Assembly: GCF_019061365.1 (NCBI RefSeq)
Contig: NZ_JAHPPD010000021.1
Coordinates: 1 to 34,712 of the forward strand
Direction: 5' to 3'
Source of the DNA: Lentilactobacillus dabitei
GTDB lineage: Bacteria > Bacillota > Bacilli > Lactobacillales > Lactobacillaceae
DNA: 34,712 nt
Part shown: positions 1 through 8,014 of the stretch, piece after piece
Numbering within the stretch: position 1 is the stretch's first letter
Layout: the number at the start of each line of letters is the position of its first letter
The notes under the pieces: generated by a model
The model's database searches: none
The model's input: the letters and a program-made list of their open reading frames with translations, nothing else
What the model was told of the DNA's origin: nothing
Translations under genes and position numbers: made by a program

Positions 1-53
1 AAAAAGGCATTCGATTGTGTTATCTGAAGAATAACATGCTCGAATGCCTTTTT
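1..53. terminator. Long symmetric terminator hairpin at window edge
   Basis: A-rich start, then arms GGCATTCGA (6-14) and TCGAATGCC (40-48) followed by T5, with an inner TGTTAT/ATAACA stem. The flanking A5 and T5 tracts mean it could terminate on both strands. It most likely ends a gene lying to the left of the window. Confidence 0.8.
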
Positions 54-153
54 GAATACGTCCAATTATTTAGTGCTTACACAATAATTCACATATACTA
101 AGAATGAATATGGTTGATTACGTTATCATTATCATAAATTGGAGGGGAAAGTA

Positions 154-1563
154 ATGATAAAGAATCAAACAATAAAGGGAATCATGATGGCGTGCTTTGT
201 GTGTTTAGCCACTGTCCTTATATGTATAGTTGGGGGTCAGTCTCATAGTGCTCAGGCTGATGACACACCAACCGAGATTACAACAAAGGTTTATGTGGTC
301 GATACCAAGGGCAATCAGCTAAAAGCACCGGAACAATTTACGATTGCAGTTGCTAATCCTAAGGCAAATTGTGTTAATGTGAGTGTACCAGGGTATGATC
401 CAGCGAAGACGCTTCACTCTGTTAAGTTTATAACAGATCCGGCTTTTCAAGCTTATACAAATACTTCGAGTAAGACTTTTTTGTTAGATACTCCAAATAA
501 TCGAGTAATTGGAATAATTCAACCGGCTAACCCTAATGATCCACCCCAAATATCGTATCAGGACATGGATGGATTTCAATTACTGGTGGATAAAGGGTTC
601 ATGAAATCATTCAGCACAATTTCTGAAGCACTTGTTAATTTTTTAGAAGCCATAAAAGCGGGAATCGCCTTTGATGGTACGCCATCATTAGATATAAATA
701 TGTATGGTCAAATGACTCCGACATCTATCACCGTTACCTATCAATACCAGCCTGCCTCAGCAACCGTTAACTATGTGAATGATAATGCTAAAGGGGCGAT
801 CGTAAGATCCTATCCGATCACTGGTTTTGTTGGCAAAACTGGTGAGTACACACCAGTGGCGCCTGCCGGCTATCAGTTAGTTGACCCGAAGCCAATTGCT
901 TATACATTAACCAAGGATACGGGCAACTTGACGGTCCACGTGGTGCCTAAGACAGCGCCGGTTGTGCCATCGGGTCCAAGTGATAATTCGGTACCAGCAA
1001 AGCAAGAATCAAGTACAACGCCAACGGTTCCAACCCCTAGCAAACAGCCAACTGTGACTGAACAGCCAAGTGTTCCCAATTATGCTGCTGTGAAGGGCGC
1101 CGCCGTGTACGCAACCAAGGGAATCTATCTATATAAGACTTCTAATTTCAAGAACAGCCAACGAATCGCCAAATATCCCAAAGTTAAACGAGTTAACCGA
1201 CCGATGTTTGTCGTTGTGGATTATGCTCGTTCAACGAACGGTGTGCTTTGTTACAAGGTTCGGGATGTGAACCACGGCAGCAAGACTGCCGGTAAAGTGG
1301 GTTATATCACCTCCAACCAAAAGTACGTGGTGCCAGTTTACTACCAGACAATGCCTAAAAATAACAAGATTACTGTTATTAACAAAAAGGGCGTTAATGC
1401 CTACAAGCGGGTGAACTTGACCAACAAGGTTATCAATTATAAGAAGGGCACCCATCTGACCATCAAAAAGATTGTTAAGCACAATTTGACAACCCGTTAC
1501 CAACTGGCAAATGGCAATTACATTACAGGTAACAAGAAATTAGTGATTCAAGGAAATTATTAG
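154..1563 (+). CDS. Secreted surface protein with MucBP-like and C-terminal DUF5776/SLAP-like domains
   Basis: Predicted cell-surface protein of 469 residues. I chose ATG 154 because GGAGGGG (141-147) sits just before it; an in-frame TTG at 139 lies upstream of that site and is unlikely. Residues 1-36 form a signal peptide (basic start, hydrophobic core, AQA-D type cleavage). Residues of about 40-190 are an unassigned, probably beta-rich region. About 195-270 resembles a MucBP-type module (TVNYVND, GKTGEYTP, then a GYQLV strand). A Pro/Ser/Thr-rich linker follows (about 270-320). The end (about 325-469) holds two basic Tyr/Lys-rich repeats with the pattern KKGVNAYK, YKKGTHLTIKKIV, RYQLANGNYIT, as in lactobacillar DUF5776 domains thought to bind the cell wall non-covalently. 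There is no LPXTG motif. The same domain ends the giant adhesin at 21.0-21.65 kb. The ligand is unknown. Confidence 0.85.
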   Translation: MIKNQTIKGIMMACFVCLATVLICIVGGQSHSAQADDTPTEITTKVYVVDTKGNQLKAPEQFTIAVANPKANCVNVSVPGYDPAKTLHSVKFITDPAFQAYTNTSSKTFLLDTPNNRVIGIIQPANPNDPPQISYQDMDGFQLLVDKGFMKSFSTISEALVNFLEAIKAGIAFDGTPSLDINMYGQMTPTSITVTYQYQPASATVNYVNDNAKGAIVRSYPITGFVGKTGEYTPVAPAGYQLVDPKPIAYTLTKDTGNLTVHVVPKTAPVVPSGPSDNSVPAKQESSTTPTVPTPSKQPTVTEQPSVPNYAAVKGAAVYATKGIYLYKTSNFKNSQRIAKYPKVKRVNRPMFVVVDYARSTNGVLCYKVRDVNHGSKTAGKVGYITSNQKYVVPVYYQTMPKNNKITVINKKGVNAYKRVNLTNKVINYKKGTHLTIKKIVKHNLTTRYQLANGNYITGNKKLVIQGNY

Positions 1564-1575
1564 ATAAGTATAGGG

Positions 1576-1602
1576 CGTTCGGGTCAAACCGGACGTTTTT
1601 TT
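1576..1602 (+). terminator. Rho-independent terminator of the surface protein gene
   Basis: CGTTCGG (1576-1582) pairs with CCGGACG (1589-1595, one G-U pair) and is followed directly by seven T. Confidence 0.85.
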
Positions 1603-1603
1603 G

Positions 1604-2076
1604 CTATTTAAATTAAGTCTAGTTGGCAGCCTGAATTTTTCCATGAAAGGGGATATCAGCGGTCGCCAATGAGCAGGACGCCAAGAGCAGTGGCCTTAAT
1701 GTATACTACTGATGGAAATGCTGATTCGAAACTGGTAATATTAATTAAGCATCAGGATTGGTACCCAAATCAATCTATTCAAATCAGCAGCCGGTGCTTT
1801 TTCCCTAAATACTGGGGGCAAATGGCATTTTATCGTTATCCTTGGATACCACAAATTAGATTTTCCACACCATTCCCTAATCAGAAATTATTTTTTTGTA
1901 ATGTTGATTCCTTTCTTACTGTTGCTTGCTTCACAATTGACCTTATTTGACCTTGCTGGAATGGCGGTTTAACTCGATATACAGGTTCTTGATCATTTTA
2001 TACAAATTGATTAGATTTGCTTACTGTGAATTTGGCGAGATATTTTAATAATTAATGCATGAATCCTCAAGGCTTT
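1604..2076. other. Intergenic stretch without a recognisable gene
   Basis: About 470 bases. An open frame at 1669-1950 has no convincing ribosome site, an atypical Phe/Gln/Ile-rich composition and no recognised motif. Short open stretches on the minus strand are also unrecognised. It may hold old gene debris, but nothing here can be named. Confidence 0.5.
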
Positions 2077-2107
2077 TTGACATGATTTTAATCAAGTCAT
2101 GCTAAAG
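2077..2107 (+). promoter_or_regulatory. Candidate yjeM promoter with a 20-bp inverted repeat
   Basis: A perfect TTGACA (2077-2082) overlaps an almost perfect palindrome at 2079-2098: arms GACATGATT and AATCAAGTC around TT, with one mismatched pair. No good -10 lies at 17 bases; CTAAAG lies at a 19-base spacing (2102-2107). A dyad between a good -35 and a far -10 is the arrangement used by MerR-family activators. That reading is inference; the repeat itself is seen. Confidence 0.45.
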
Positions 2108-2175
2108 TTAACCTTGATTTTTGTGGCAAGATTATTCATTTTATCAAATAAATTATTTTGGGGTATGTCATTATT

Positions 2176-3675
2176 ATGAAAAAGAAAAAAATCACACTTA
2201 TCAGTTTGATCCTGATGATCATGTCGACCATTTATGGCTTTGCCAACACAACGGTGGCCTACGATCAGATGGGCTATGCCAGTATTATCTGGTACGTCTT
2301 TGCGGCCCTGTTATTCTTACTACCAAGTACATTAATGTTTGCCGAATATGGGTCAACCTTTAAGGATGCTCATGGCGGGATTTACTCGTGGCTGGCCGGT
2401 TCAATCGGCGACCGGTGGGCATTTATCGGCACATTCATCTGGTTGTCCTCTTGGATCATTTGGCTGATGTCGACCGCATCAAAAGTTTGGATCCCATTTT
2501 CAACGACTATCTTTGGTCACGACCAGACCCAGAGTTGGGCGTTTCTCGGCTTAAATTCGAATCAAGTGATTGGGGTCATGGCAATCTTCTGGATTCTAGT
2601 GGTTACTTCATTTGCGGTTAGAGGGGTGGATTCAATCTCAAAGATTACGTCACTGGGGGGGATCTTTGTGTCACTGCTGACGGTTATCTTTGCCATTGCC
2701 AGTTTGATTATCCTGATCATGAATGGCGGCCAATTGGCTGAACCGGTGAATGGCTTGCACAGTTTCGTTCAATCCCCGAACCCCGATTTTCAATCATCAC
2801 TAGCCCTGTTGTCATTCATGATCTACGCGGTATTTGCCTACGCCGGAACTGAAACGATGGGTGGGGTGACCGACAGTATGGATAATCCCGAAAAAGATTT
2901 TCCCAAGGGTCTGGTGATCTCAACCATGGTCATTATGGTTGCTTATTCACTATCAATCTTCCTATGGGGGATTAGTGCCAACTGGCATTCGGTCATTGGC
3001 CAAGGCCAGGTTAACCTTGGTAATATTACCTACGTGCTCATGAATAACCTGGGCGTTGTCTTAGGCCAAAGCATGCATTTATCTAACGCTGCCTGCCTGA
3101 TTCTCGGAACGTCATTTGCCCGTTTTGCCGGTTTGAGCATGTTCATGGCCTATATGGGATCGTTCTTTATTCTGATTTATTCACCATTGAAGTCCTTTAT
3201 TATGGGATCAAACCCCGACTTTTGGCCGGCTCGAATGACAAAGCTCAACGATAAGAGGATGCCATCATTTGCGATGTGGACCCAAGCGGTTGTCGTCGCA
3301 GTTTTGATCTTCTTTGTGACCTTTGGTGGTTCCAGTGCCAAGAAATTCTATATGATTTTGACCAATATGGGAAATATTTCCACCTCATTTCCCTACCTCT
3401 TCTTGATCGGCGCCTTCCCATTCTTTAAGCGGCGCAAGGACTTAAATCGACCGTTTGAAATTTTTACCAATCGTTGGCTGACGGATATGATTGTTGCCAT
3501 TGTCATGATCGTTTTAATTGTCGGCATTGGCTTCACGGCAGTCGCCCCAATTATGAGTCACGATTACGTTACGGCGTTCTGGACCATTATCGGACCGATC
3601 TTCTTTGGCTTGGTCGCTTGGGCATTCTTGTGGTATCAGTCAAGAAAGCTAAAGGAGCCGATTGACAAGCTTTAG
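2176..3675 (+). CDS. yjeM: YjeM-type APC amino acid permease
   Basis: Integral membrane amino acid transporter of the APC superfamily (glutamate/GABA antiporter-like branch), 499 residues with about 12 hydrophobic segments. The start ATG 2176 follows a weak TTGGGG site; an in-frame TTG at 2158 overlaps that site. The N-terminus (KKKKITLISLILMI, GFANTTVAYDQMGYASI) and the segment AEYGSTFKDAHGGIYSWLAG closely match my memory of the YjeM family of inner membrane transporters. The substrate is not settled for the family. It stands alone between terminators; upstream is a TTGACA box with a palindrome that may respond to a regulator. Confidence 0.85.
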   Translation: MKKKKITLISLILMIMSTIYGFANTTVAYDQMGYASIIWYVFAALLFLLPSTLMFAEYGSTFKDAHGGIYSWLAGSIGDRWAFIGTFIWLSSWIIWLMSTASKVWIPFSTTIFGHDQTQSWAFLGLNSNQVIGVMAIFWILVVTSFAVRGVDSISKITSLGGIFVSLLTVIFAIASLIILIMNGGQLAEPVNGLHSFVQSPNPDFQSSLALLSFMIYAVFAYAGTETMGGVTDSMDNPEKDFPKGLVISTMVIMVAYSLSIFLWGISANWHSVIGQGQVNLGNITYVLMNNLGVVLGQSMHLSNAACLILGTSFARFAGLSMFMAYMGSFFILIYSPLKSFIMGSNPDFWPARMTKLNDKRMPSFAMWTQAVVVAVLIFFVTFGGSSAKKFYMILTNMGNISTSFPYLFLIGAFPFFKRRKDLNRPFEIFTNRWLTDMIVAIVMIVLIVGIGFTAVAPIMSHDYVTAFWTIIGPIFFGLVAWAFLWYQSRKLKEPIDKL

Positions 3676-3747
3676 CCACTTGAAAATTAGCTTTGATTAT
3701 TAACAAATTAAAATGCCGCGTGACTTGTAAAAGTTGCCAGCAACATT

Positions 3748-3797
3748 AAAGCGATTAATCGGTCATTTCCGGACGGGATTGGGTGATTAATCGCTTT
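3748..3797. terminator. Terminator hairpin after yjeM
   Basis: AAAGCGATTAATC (3748-3760) pairs perfectly with GATTAATCGCTTT (3785-3797), followed by AAATTTT. The stem is 13 bp with a long 24-base loop. Confidence 0.75.
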
Positions 3798-3876
3798 AAA
3801 TTTTGGGAGCAACCCACTTTTTTTCGCAATCTTATTTGGATTATAATGAAAGTATCGACGGGAGGTGACTACGTTC

Positions 3877-4545
3877 GTGATTGATCCGATGCCACTCTAT
3901 CATTACATGCTTAAAGAAATGGGACCCCAGCACTGGTGGCCGGCCGATAGCAAGATGGAAATTGTGATTGGCGCCATTTTGGTTCAAAATACCAACTGGA
4001 ATAACGTTGACTTGGCGCTTGATAATCTCAGAGCCAAAACGGATCTCAACGTTGAGAAAATTCTGCAGTTAAGTCAACCTGAGCTGGAAGAATTGATTCG
4101 GCCAAGCGGTTTCTATAAGAATAAAAGTAAGAGTTTGCTGGCGGTTTTGAAGTGGTTCAATCAGGCAGACTGTGATTTTGACAAATTGAGCGCCCAGACA
4201 GGGTCTCACTTACGCCAAACGCTGTTAGCGTTACCCGGCATTGGTGAAGAAACGGCAGATTCCTTAATCGTTTACGTTTTTGACCAGCCGACCTTCATTG
4301 CTGACAAGTATGCCCGCACGCTTTTTAGTTGCTTGGGGGATCCAACCACTAACTACCGACAATTAAAGCAGCAGGTGGCATTGCCGGCCAGCTTTACTTA
4401 CCAAGATGCCCAGGAGTTTCATGGTCTGATTGATGAGTTTGGCAAGGTATATCTCAAAAATTCCGAAAAATTTAACGGGAGCTTTTTAAGCCAATTTCAG
4501 TTAACAACAATTGTAAGGAGTGAGAATATTGACAATCAAAGATAA
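3877..4545 (+). CDS. MagIII-like 3-methyladenine DNA glycosylase (HhH-GPD, no Fe-S cluster)
   Basis: Base-excision-repair glycosylase of the endonuclease III fold, 222 residues. GTG 3877 is taken as start, 11 bases after GGGAGG (3860-3865); ATG 3889 is the alternative. The helix-hairpin-helix reads LPGIGEETAD (119-128) and the catalytic Asp is D143 in FIADKYART. The lyase Lys of endonuclease III is replaced by Glu, and the C-terminal Cys cluster for [4Fe-4S] is absent. The early WWP (20-22), GAILVQNT (about 32-39), RPSGFY and late FHGLIDEFGK match Helicobacter MagIII as I remember it, where WWP lines the alkylbase pocket. The expected role is therefore removal of 3-methyladenine from DNA as a monofunctional glycosylase. 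The 3' end overlaps the next gene by 17 bases, so the two are probably translationally coupled. Many annotations would call it endonuclease III. Confidence 0.75.
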   Translation: MIDPMPLYHYMLKEMGPQHWWPADSKMEIVIGAILVQNTNWNNVDLALDNLRAKTDLNVEKILQLSQPELEELIRPSGFYKNKSKSLLAVLKWFNQADCDFDKLSAQTGSHLRQTLLALPGIGEETADSLIVYVFDQPTFIADKYARTLFSCLGDPTTNYRQLKQQVALPASFTYQDAQEFHGLIDEFGKVYLKNSEKFNGSFLSQFQLTTIVRSENIDNQR

Positions 4546-5263
4546 AGTTGTCGTGATTACCGGTGCCTCTAGCGGTATCGGTAAGGCAACGGCGGAAGTA
4601 TTGGCAAAGGCCGGTGCCCACGTTGTGATTGGGGCCCGGCGAACGGATCGACTGGCAGAAATCGCCAACGAATTTGATGATGATCAGGTCAGCTACCAAG
4701 CAACCGACGTAACCAATCGAGCCGATGTCAAAGCGTTGGTTGATTTAGCAGTATCCAAATTTGGTAAAGTTGATGTTTTATACAATAATGCTGGCCTAAT
4801 GCCAGTTTCTCCATTAGCTGATTTAAAAGTTGATGAGTGGGAACAAATGATTGACGTGAACATTAAGGGCGTCTTGTATGGGATTGCCGCCGTGCTACCG
4901 GTTATGATCAAGCAAAAACATGGCCACATTATCACGACCGATTCAGTTGCCGGGCATGTGGTTCATCCAGGAACCGCCGTCTACGCTGGTACTAAATACG
5001 CTATCCAGGCCATTATGGATGGACTTAGACAAGAACAGGTTGATAATCACATTAGAACCACGATGATTTCGCCAGGAGCCGTTACGACAGAATTATATCG
5101 AACAATTTCTGACGACACCACCCGTGAACAGATTAAAAAGCGGGAAGAAACGACTGGGCTGGCGGCCGAAGATGTCGCCCACGCGGTTGCTTATGCAATC
5201 GATCAACCTGAAAAAGTTGCAATTAATGAAATTCTATTGCGACCGGTTAGCCAACGAACTTAA
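4529..5263 (+). CDS. Short-chain dehydrogenase/reductase (SDR)
   Basis: Cytosolic NAD(P)-dependent oxidoreductase of 244 residues, complete. TTG 4529 is chosen because AAGGAG (4515-4520) lies 8 bases upstream; the upstream GTG 4520 overlaps that site. It has the classical SDR motifs: TGASSGIG (11-18) for cofactor binding, NNAG (86-89), Ser139 in DSVAG, and YAGTK with Tyr152 and Lys156. RR after the second strand (GARRTDR, about 36-42) suggests NADP(H) preference, which is inference. The substrate cannot be read from sequence. It overlaps the DNA glycosylase gene by 17 bases and is closed by its own terminator. Confidence 0.88.
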   Translation: MTIKDKVVVITGASSGIGKATAEVLAKAGAHVVIGARRTDRLAEIANEFDDDQVSYQATDVTNRADVKALVDLAVSKFGKVDVLYNNAGLMPVSPLADLKVDEWEQMIDVNIKGVLYGIAAVLPVMIKQKHGHIITTDSVAGHVVHPGTAVYAGTKYAIQAIMDGLRQEQVDNHIRTTMISPGAVTTELYRTISDDTTREQIKKREETTGLAAEDVAHAVAYAIDQPEKVAINEILLRPVSQRT

Positions 5264-5291
5264 GGTGAACTTAGCGATTCACCTCAAACCT

Positions 5292-5346
5292 GAGCCAAAT
5301 CATTGGAACACTATGCAAGGTGTGCCCCAATGGACTGGCTCTTTTT
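5292..5346 (+). terminator. Terminator after the SDR gene
   Basis: Outer stem GAGCCA (5292-5297) with TGGCTC (5336-5341) and inner stem CATTGG (5301-5306) with CCAATG (5327-5332), followed by T5. Confidence 0.75.
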
Positions 5347-5404
5347 GTTTAGAAAAATAATTTCAAAAAATGATTAGAGAATTGGAAAAGTTTTCCAGAA
5401 TCCG

Positions 5405-5433
5405 TTTACATTTTAACTTTGTAATTATATGAT
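5405..5433 (+). promoter_or_regulatory. Sigma-A type promoter of the sugar uptake gene
   Basis: TTTACA (5405-5410), a 17-base spacer, then TATGAT (5428-5433). Each hexamer is one base from consensus. The start codon lies about 40 bases downstream. Confidence 0.75.
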
Positions 5434-5476
5434 ATAGTGCTTGATTATTATTCTAAGGAATATGGAGGTTGATCGT

Positions 5477-6337
5477 TTGAACACACTGTTATTGTTATTA
5501 CCAGCACTGGGTTGGGGGCTTTTGCCGCCAGTGGTTGCGAAGTTAGGTGGCAAGCCAGCTAATGAAATTTTGGGGACGGCTTTGGGGACGCTGATTGCTA
5601 GTGTGGGTGTCTTTATTGTTTTGAAACCACAAATAACGGTCCAAAGTTTCTTGTTGGCTGCGTTTGCCGGCGCCTTTTGGATTGTCGGCCAATTAGGACA
5701 GTATCATGGATATCAAAAGATTGGCGTTTCGCAAACCATGCCGATTTCCACTGGCCTGCAGTTGGTAGGGACTTCCTTGATTGGTGTGTTCATTTTTGGT
5801 GAATGGTCAACCGGTATCGAAAAGGCGTTTGGGGCGTTAGGCGTCTTAATGTTAATCATTGGGATCTGGCTGACTTCGATTACAGATCACAAAAGTCAAG
5901 AAGAAGCCAATCATCAACGAATCAATACCATTGTGATGCTGGTTCTGACTTCTGCTGGTTATTGGGTTTATAATTCAATTCCCCGCGGGCTAAGTGATTC
6001 AGGATTGGCAATCTTTTTACCAGAATCCATTGGCATGGTGATTGCCGTCTTAGTTTATCTAGCGGTCACTAAGCAGGGGATTGTTTTCAAAGAAAAGACC
6101 AGCTGGTTGAACATTATTGGTGGCTTGGTTTTCTCGTTTGCGGCCGTCACCTATATTCTGTCGGTCAAAGCCAATGGCGTTAATACGGCATTTGTGGTTT
6201 CTCAAGTTTCAGTGGTCATTTCAACGTTGCTGGGGATGGTCTGGATGCATGAAACTAAGAGCCGCCGCGAGTTGAGCTATACGTTGTTAGGGCTTTTGAT
6301 GATTGTCGCTGGAGCGGTAATTACAACGCTGTTTTGA
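5477..6337 (+). CDS. GRP-family sugar uptake protein (GlcU/RbsU-like)
   Basis: Integral membrane transporter of 286 residues with about ten hydrophobic helices in two similar halves, the usual size for the glucose/ribose uptake (GRP) branch of the drug/metabolite transporter superfamily. TTG 5477 is chosen since GGAGG (5464-5468) lies 8 bases upstream; ATG 5462 overlaps that site. The opening LPALGWGLLPPVVAKLGGKP and the GQYHGYQKIGVSQTMPISTG segment are typical of GlcU/RbsU. The family takes up glucose or ribose by proton symport; which sugar applies here is not visible. It is a single-gene unit with a strong promoter. Confidence 0.85.
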   Translation: MNTLLLLLPALGWGLLPPVVAKLGGKPANEILGTALGTLIASVGVFIVLKPQITVQSFLLAAFAGAFWIVGQLGQYHGYQKIGVSQTMPISTGLQLVGTSLIGVFIFGEWSTGIEKAFGALGVLMLIIGIWLTSITDHKSQEEANHQRINTIVMLVLTSAGYWVYNSIPRGLSDSGLAIFLPESIGMVIAVLVYLAVTKQGIVFKEKTSWLNIIGGLVFSFAAVTYILSVKANGVNTAFVVSQVSVVISTLLGMVWMHETKSRRELSYTLLGLLMIVAGAVITTLF

Positions 6338-6441
6338 TAGCTAAACGGTTAGCCCCCTCTTAATTGTCAGAATTGACATCATTAGTCGTGGAATTAAAGC
6401 AAACGGTTGCACTTGGCAATCAATTGCGATTAAACCAATAT

Positions 6442-6475
6442 CGGCGCCAGCTTCCCTTATAAGAGGCTGGCGCCG
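6442..6475. terminator. Shared hairpin between convergent glcU-like and gtfB-like genes
   Basis: CGGCGCCAGC (6442-6451) pairs perfectly with GCTGGCGCCG (6466-6475). Only a weak T-rich tail follows on either strand, so termination efficiency is uncertain, but its place between two convergent genes fits a bidirectional terminator. Confidence 0.6.
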
Positions 6476-6508
6476 GTACTGGTTTATTTTACAAGCATAA
6501 AAGAGAGC

Positions 6509-8002
6509 TTATTGGGCCTCCGAAACCTGGCGTTCTTCCAAAACCTTTTGCCAAGTCTGCCAATAATGGTCGATGGTTAATTGAGTTCGAACGGTTTCAA
6601 TTGCTTGAACGGCAGCTTGTTGCTCGGGTTCATTTTGCAACAGTCCAACCACGGACTTGGCAATTCCCTCTGCGTTACTGGGAATGGTTTTGCCGATCCC
6701 TAGATCAGAAATGATTGGGGCCAATTCACTGCTTAAAGTTGCCCTAACTGGAATCCGGTCCTTGAAGTTATACAGCAGCGTGGTGGGTGTTGCTGCAAAT
6801 TTCGATAAATACAAGATGAGTTTGGATGTCGACACTGCCTGATCAATGCCATTTTGATCAATCACAACGTTGACAATCTTCTGGAATTGTTCAGCGTTAA
6901 TCTTCTTGAACACACCAACCAAGTCCACTCGAGAATCGGGTTTGCTGCACAGGGTTAATTTGGCATCTGGAATGACAGTTCTAACCTGGTGCCAAGCTTT
7001 CAAAATATTGGCAAACGACAACTCATCGGTAAAATCGGTGAAAGCAACGACATCATTGTGCTTGCGCTTGGCAATGGGGGTGTATTCGGCGTGAAGCTCC
7101 GCATCTGAGAGACTCATGTCAGCAATCACTGCTGGCATTCCTTGATCGGACTGTTCTCGCAAGTGAGCCGCCTGGCTGCTGGTATTAACGATTGTATCTG
7201 TGACCTGGGAATTGCTTGAATCTGCAATGACTCGCTGGGGATCGAAGAGATGCTGATAACGCAAAAAGACGCGAGGATGGCCGGCCAAATGCTGAACCGA
7301 GGCCGCCAAATCTTCTGGATTGTTGACGACCAGGGTTGCCTGGTCGTCATTTTTGATGAGTTCATCCAAGAAGAAACTGAATAGTTCATCGAGGTTACCA
7401 AATAAATAATCGTTATGTTGGTAGTTCTCCAGATGGTAGCTGGTTGGCACGACTTGTTTATCGGCATTATACATATGGGCTAGCTGTAAGACACGTTGGC
7501 CAACTTGGTTGAACCAAAAGGTATAAGCAAAGTTGCCGTCCGGGTGGAGATAATCTTCCGAAGATTTAAAGCCCCGCCAATCGTAATTTTGGGTTACCGA
7601 AATATTGCCGAACTCATCGAAGTATTGAATGTAATTCACTTGACCAACGGTGGTTGGCATGATTTGAACGTGGGCGATAAGTCGACCGCCGTCCCGTAGC
7701 TCCTGGTAGTTTGGACCGTGGGGCTGAATTTCATAAGCTCGCTTGGAAATTTGTGGTAAGTCGTGGATGGTTGGCTTTTGGTGGGCAGCTTTAACCGTTC
7801 CTTGAAAATAGTCGAACAAATTAATCACATCGGCTTCGTCAATTCCCAACTGCTCACAGCGTTGCGACTGAAAGCGGTCGTAATCGCGGGTCACAATTTT
7901 AACTGGTTTGCCATAAGTTTTAAAAACTCGGAGTTGCTGTTTGATATTATTATTAATTTCAATATTGTCTTCGCCTAAACTAGCGGTTAATAGATAATTC
8001 AT
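6509..8002 (-). CDS. gtfB: GtfB-like subunit of a protein O-glycosyltransferase pair
   Basis: Probable non-catalytic, substrate-recognising partner (497 residues) of the GtfA/GtfB complex that adds GlcNAc to Ser/Thr-rich surface proteins. It starts at ATG 8002 after an AAGGTG site, 12 bases beyond the end of the GtfA-like gene, so the two form one operon. It is visibly paralogous to its partner: both have KIVTRDYD at residues 35-42, an FDYFQ segment near residue 65, and a DxRGFxSxExYxxPD block in the beta-rich middle. It lacks the E-x7-E retaining-glycosyltransferase motif seen in the partner, as known for GtfB. A similar pair glycosylates secreted proteins in Lactiplantibacillus plantarum. 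The likely target is the giant Ala/Ser adhesin encoded divergently. The symbol follows family usage. Confidence 0.75.
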   Translation of the reverse strand: MNYLLTASLGEDNIEINNNIKQQLRVFKTYGKPVKIVTRDYDRFQSQRCEQLGIDEADVINLFDYFQGTVKAAHQKPTIHDLPQISKRAYEIQPHGPNYQELRDGGRLIAHVQIMPTTVGQVNYIQYFDEFGNISVTQNYDWRGFKSSEDYLHPDGNFAYTFWFNQVGQRVLQLAHMYNADKQVVPTSYHLENYQHNDYLFGNLDELFSFFLDELIKNDDQATLVVNNPEDLAASVQHLAGHPRVFLRYQHLFDPQRVIADSSNSQVTDTIVNTSSQAAHLREQSDQGMPAVIADMSLSDAELHAEYTPIAKRKHNDVVAFTDFTDELSFANILKAWHQVRTVIPDAKLTLCSKPDSRVDLVGVFKKINAEQFQKIVNVVIDQNGIDQAVSTSKLILYLSKFAATPTTLLYNFKDRIPVRATLSSELAPIISDLGIGKTIPSNAEGIAKSVVGLLQNEPEQQAAVQAIETVRTQLTIDHYWQTWQKVLEERQVSEAQ

Positions 8003-8014
8003 ATTTGCACCTTC

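Noticed and set aside
1669-1950. 93-codon open frame in the gap before yjeM
   Set aside because: No ribosome site, odd composition, no motif.
6399-6410. LacI-type near-palindrome GCAAACGGTTGC
   Set aside because: It lies between two convergent genes with no promoter nearby, and three key cre positions are wrong.
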